Shown: positions 63,366 to 64,000 of the stretch, in pieces
Layout: every line of letters starts with the position of its first letter
How positions within the stretch are numbered: the first letter of the stretch is position 1
Assembly (NCBI RefSeq): GCF_001317355.1
Contig: NZ_LKET01000039.1
Span: 1-64,000, forward strand
Reading direction: 5' to 3'
Length of the DNA stretch: 64,000 nt
DNA from: Oxobacter pfennigii
Lineage (GTDB): Bacteria; Bacillota; Clostridia; Clostridiales; Oxobacteraceae
Notes under the pieces: generated by a model
What the model was told of the DNA's origin: nothing
The model's input: the letters and a program-made list of their open reading frames with translations, nothing else
Databases searched by the model: none
Translations under genes and position numbers: made by a program

Positions 63366-63898
63366 AATGTATGGATGGATTGGTGCATATATATACAGGC
63401 TATGGAAAGGGTAAAACAACTGCTGCAGTGGGACTGGGCATAAGAGCTTGCGGAAGGGGTAAGAAGGTTCTCATGGTTCAATTCCTTAAGGGTATTGAAA
63501 CGGGAGAAATGCTTACCATAGAAAAACTAAAACCGGATTTTGAAATTTACAGGTGTAATAAAATTGAAAATTTTATCTGGGATATGACGGGGCAAGAACT
63601 TGCAAATATAAAGGAATATATAGAAAACCTGTTTTGTTATGCCGTTAAAGAAGCAATGAGCGGAAAAAGGGATCTCATAATATTGGATGAAATAATGGCT
63701 GCCATATTATCCGGCTATATCACAGTTGCCGAGGTAGTAAGCTTTGTTAAAAACAAACCTGCCGGGCTTGAACTGGTCATGACCGGGCGGGATGCTCCTT
63801 TAAAGATAATCCGGGTTGCGGATTATGTTTCGGAGATAAAGGCAGTAAAGCATCCTTATGAAGAAGGTATACATGCCAGAGAAGGCATTGAATTTTAA
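63362..63898 (+). CDS. cobO: corrinoid adenosyltransferase (CobO/BtuR type)
   Basis: The 178-residue enzyme transfers adenosyl from ATP to the reduced cobalt of corrinoids. It has the family P-loop TGYGKGKTTAAVGLGIR (about 12-28), the LMVQFLKG strand, the acidic Walker B-like LIILDEIMAAILSGYI and the GLELVMTGRDAP C-terminal motif. The start is GTG 63362, overlapping the nuclease gene stop (GTGA), or ATG 63371. It belongs to the riboswitch-controlled unit that begins with cobN. Confidence 0.95.
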   Translation: MKCMDGLVHIYTGYGKGKTTAAVGLGIRACGRGKKVLMVQFLKGIETGEMLTIEKLKPDFEIYRCNKIENFIWDMTGQELANIKEYIENLFCYAVKEAMSGKRDLIILDEIMAAILSGYITVAEVVSFVKNKPAGLELVMTGRDAPLKIIRVADYVSEIKAVKHPYEEGIHAREGIEF

Positions 63899-63926
63899 AA
63901 TTATATAATTGAAAGAAGGTATGTCC

Positions 63927-64000
63927 ATGTTGAAAATAGTTAATTTTTCTATCCACCCGTCGGACTCGGACAAGTTTTCCGGTGACAGTAACCGTATCAT
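63927..64000 (+). CDS. start of a gene cut by the window edge
   Basis: AGAAGG lies seven bases before ATG 63927. The 24 visible codons read MLKIVNFSIHPSDSDKFSGD and on to NRI, without a stop. It continues the direction of the cobalamin unit, 28 bp after cobO, and may belong to it. Too little is visible for identification. Confidence 0.6.
   Translation, partial: MLKIVNFSIHPSDSDKFSGDSNRI

Noticed and set aside
1-64000. CRISPR array or prophage
   Set aside because: No regularly spaced short repeats and no phage structural, integrase or portal genes were found; the repeats seen are MITE-like pairs and a two-unit tandem.

Overview
The window is chromosomal DNA of a low-GC, spore-forming anaerobic Firmicute, most likely class Clostridia. 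The evidence is A+T-rich codon use, strong AGGAGG-type ribosome sites, a SpoVD-type transpeptidase, a Spo0E-family protein, a chemotaxis receptor, a CBO0543-family protein and the many small Clostridia-type lipoproteins. No rRNA or convincing tRNA gene was seen. The species cannot be named from the sequence alone.

Region 1 (1-15.4 kb) is an accessory zone of small secreted proteins, lipoproteins and membrane proteins with much decay. It holds an ECF sigma/anti-sigma pair bracketed by an 87-bp inverted repeat, a twice-frameshifted lipoprotein gene, a frameshifted MFS exporter, a truncated paralogue, a WIYY-repeat lipoprotein and a parS-like palindrome. Region 2 (15.5-33 kb) is more ordinary: an AraC/GyrI-type regulator, a polar amino acid (perhaps cystine) ABC transporter beside the remnant of a Cys/Met PLP enzyme, an XRE/membrane-protein pair with palindromic operators, methionine aminopeptidase, a CadC-like repressor with a CadA-type metal ATPase, spoVD, aroD, a flavin amine oxidase and a chemotaxis receptor.

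Region 3 (33.6-50.6 kb) is the main discovery candidate. It is a co-directional set of ten genes: a secreted, membrane-anchored vWA protein; a 1127-residue tubulin/FtsZ-like GTPase; a 778-residue coiled-coil protein; a multi-pass membrane vWA protein; a small beta-rich protein; a zinc-ribbon TRAFAC-type GTPase; a 901-residue GAP1-like protein with one membrane segment; a 46-residue membrane peptide; a zinc-ribbon membrane protein; and a large protein with a single N-terminal membrane anchor. A fatty-acid-hydroxylase-family gene follows closely. Two nucleotide switches, a predicted cytoskeletal polymer and several membrane-spanning partners suggest an envelope-linked, GTP-driven machine. Related genes are known to me only from comparative genomics, where they are predicted to be conflict or regulatory systems. 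Two MITE-like inverted-repeat elements sit between genes of this set.

Region 4 (51.2-64 kb) holds a Spo0E-PAS protein, a DUF2225 protein, a vapBC toxin-antitoxin pair and a DUF2325 protein. These are followed by a cobalamin-riboswitch-controlled unit starting with cobN and continuing to the corrinoid adenosyltransferase gene cobO. Between cobN and cobO, on the same strand and almost without gaps, lies a three-gene McrBC-like cassette: a coiled-coil protein, an AAA+ ATPase, and a DUF2357/PD-(D/E)XK nuclease. This places a probable nucleic-acid-restriction module inside a B12-regulated transcription unit. A ten-codon leader ORF lies between the riboswitch aptamer and its terminator and may couple translation to termination.
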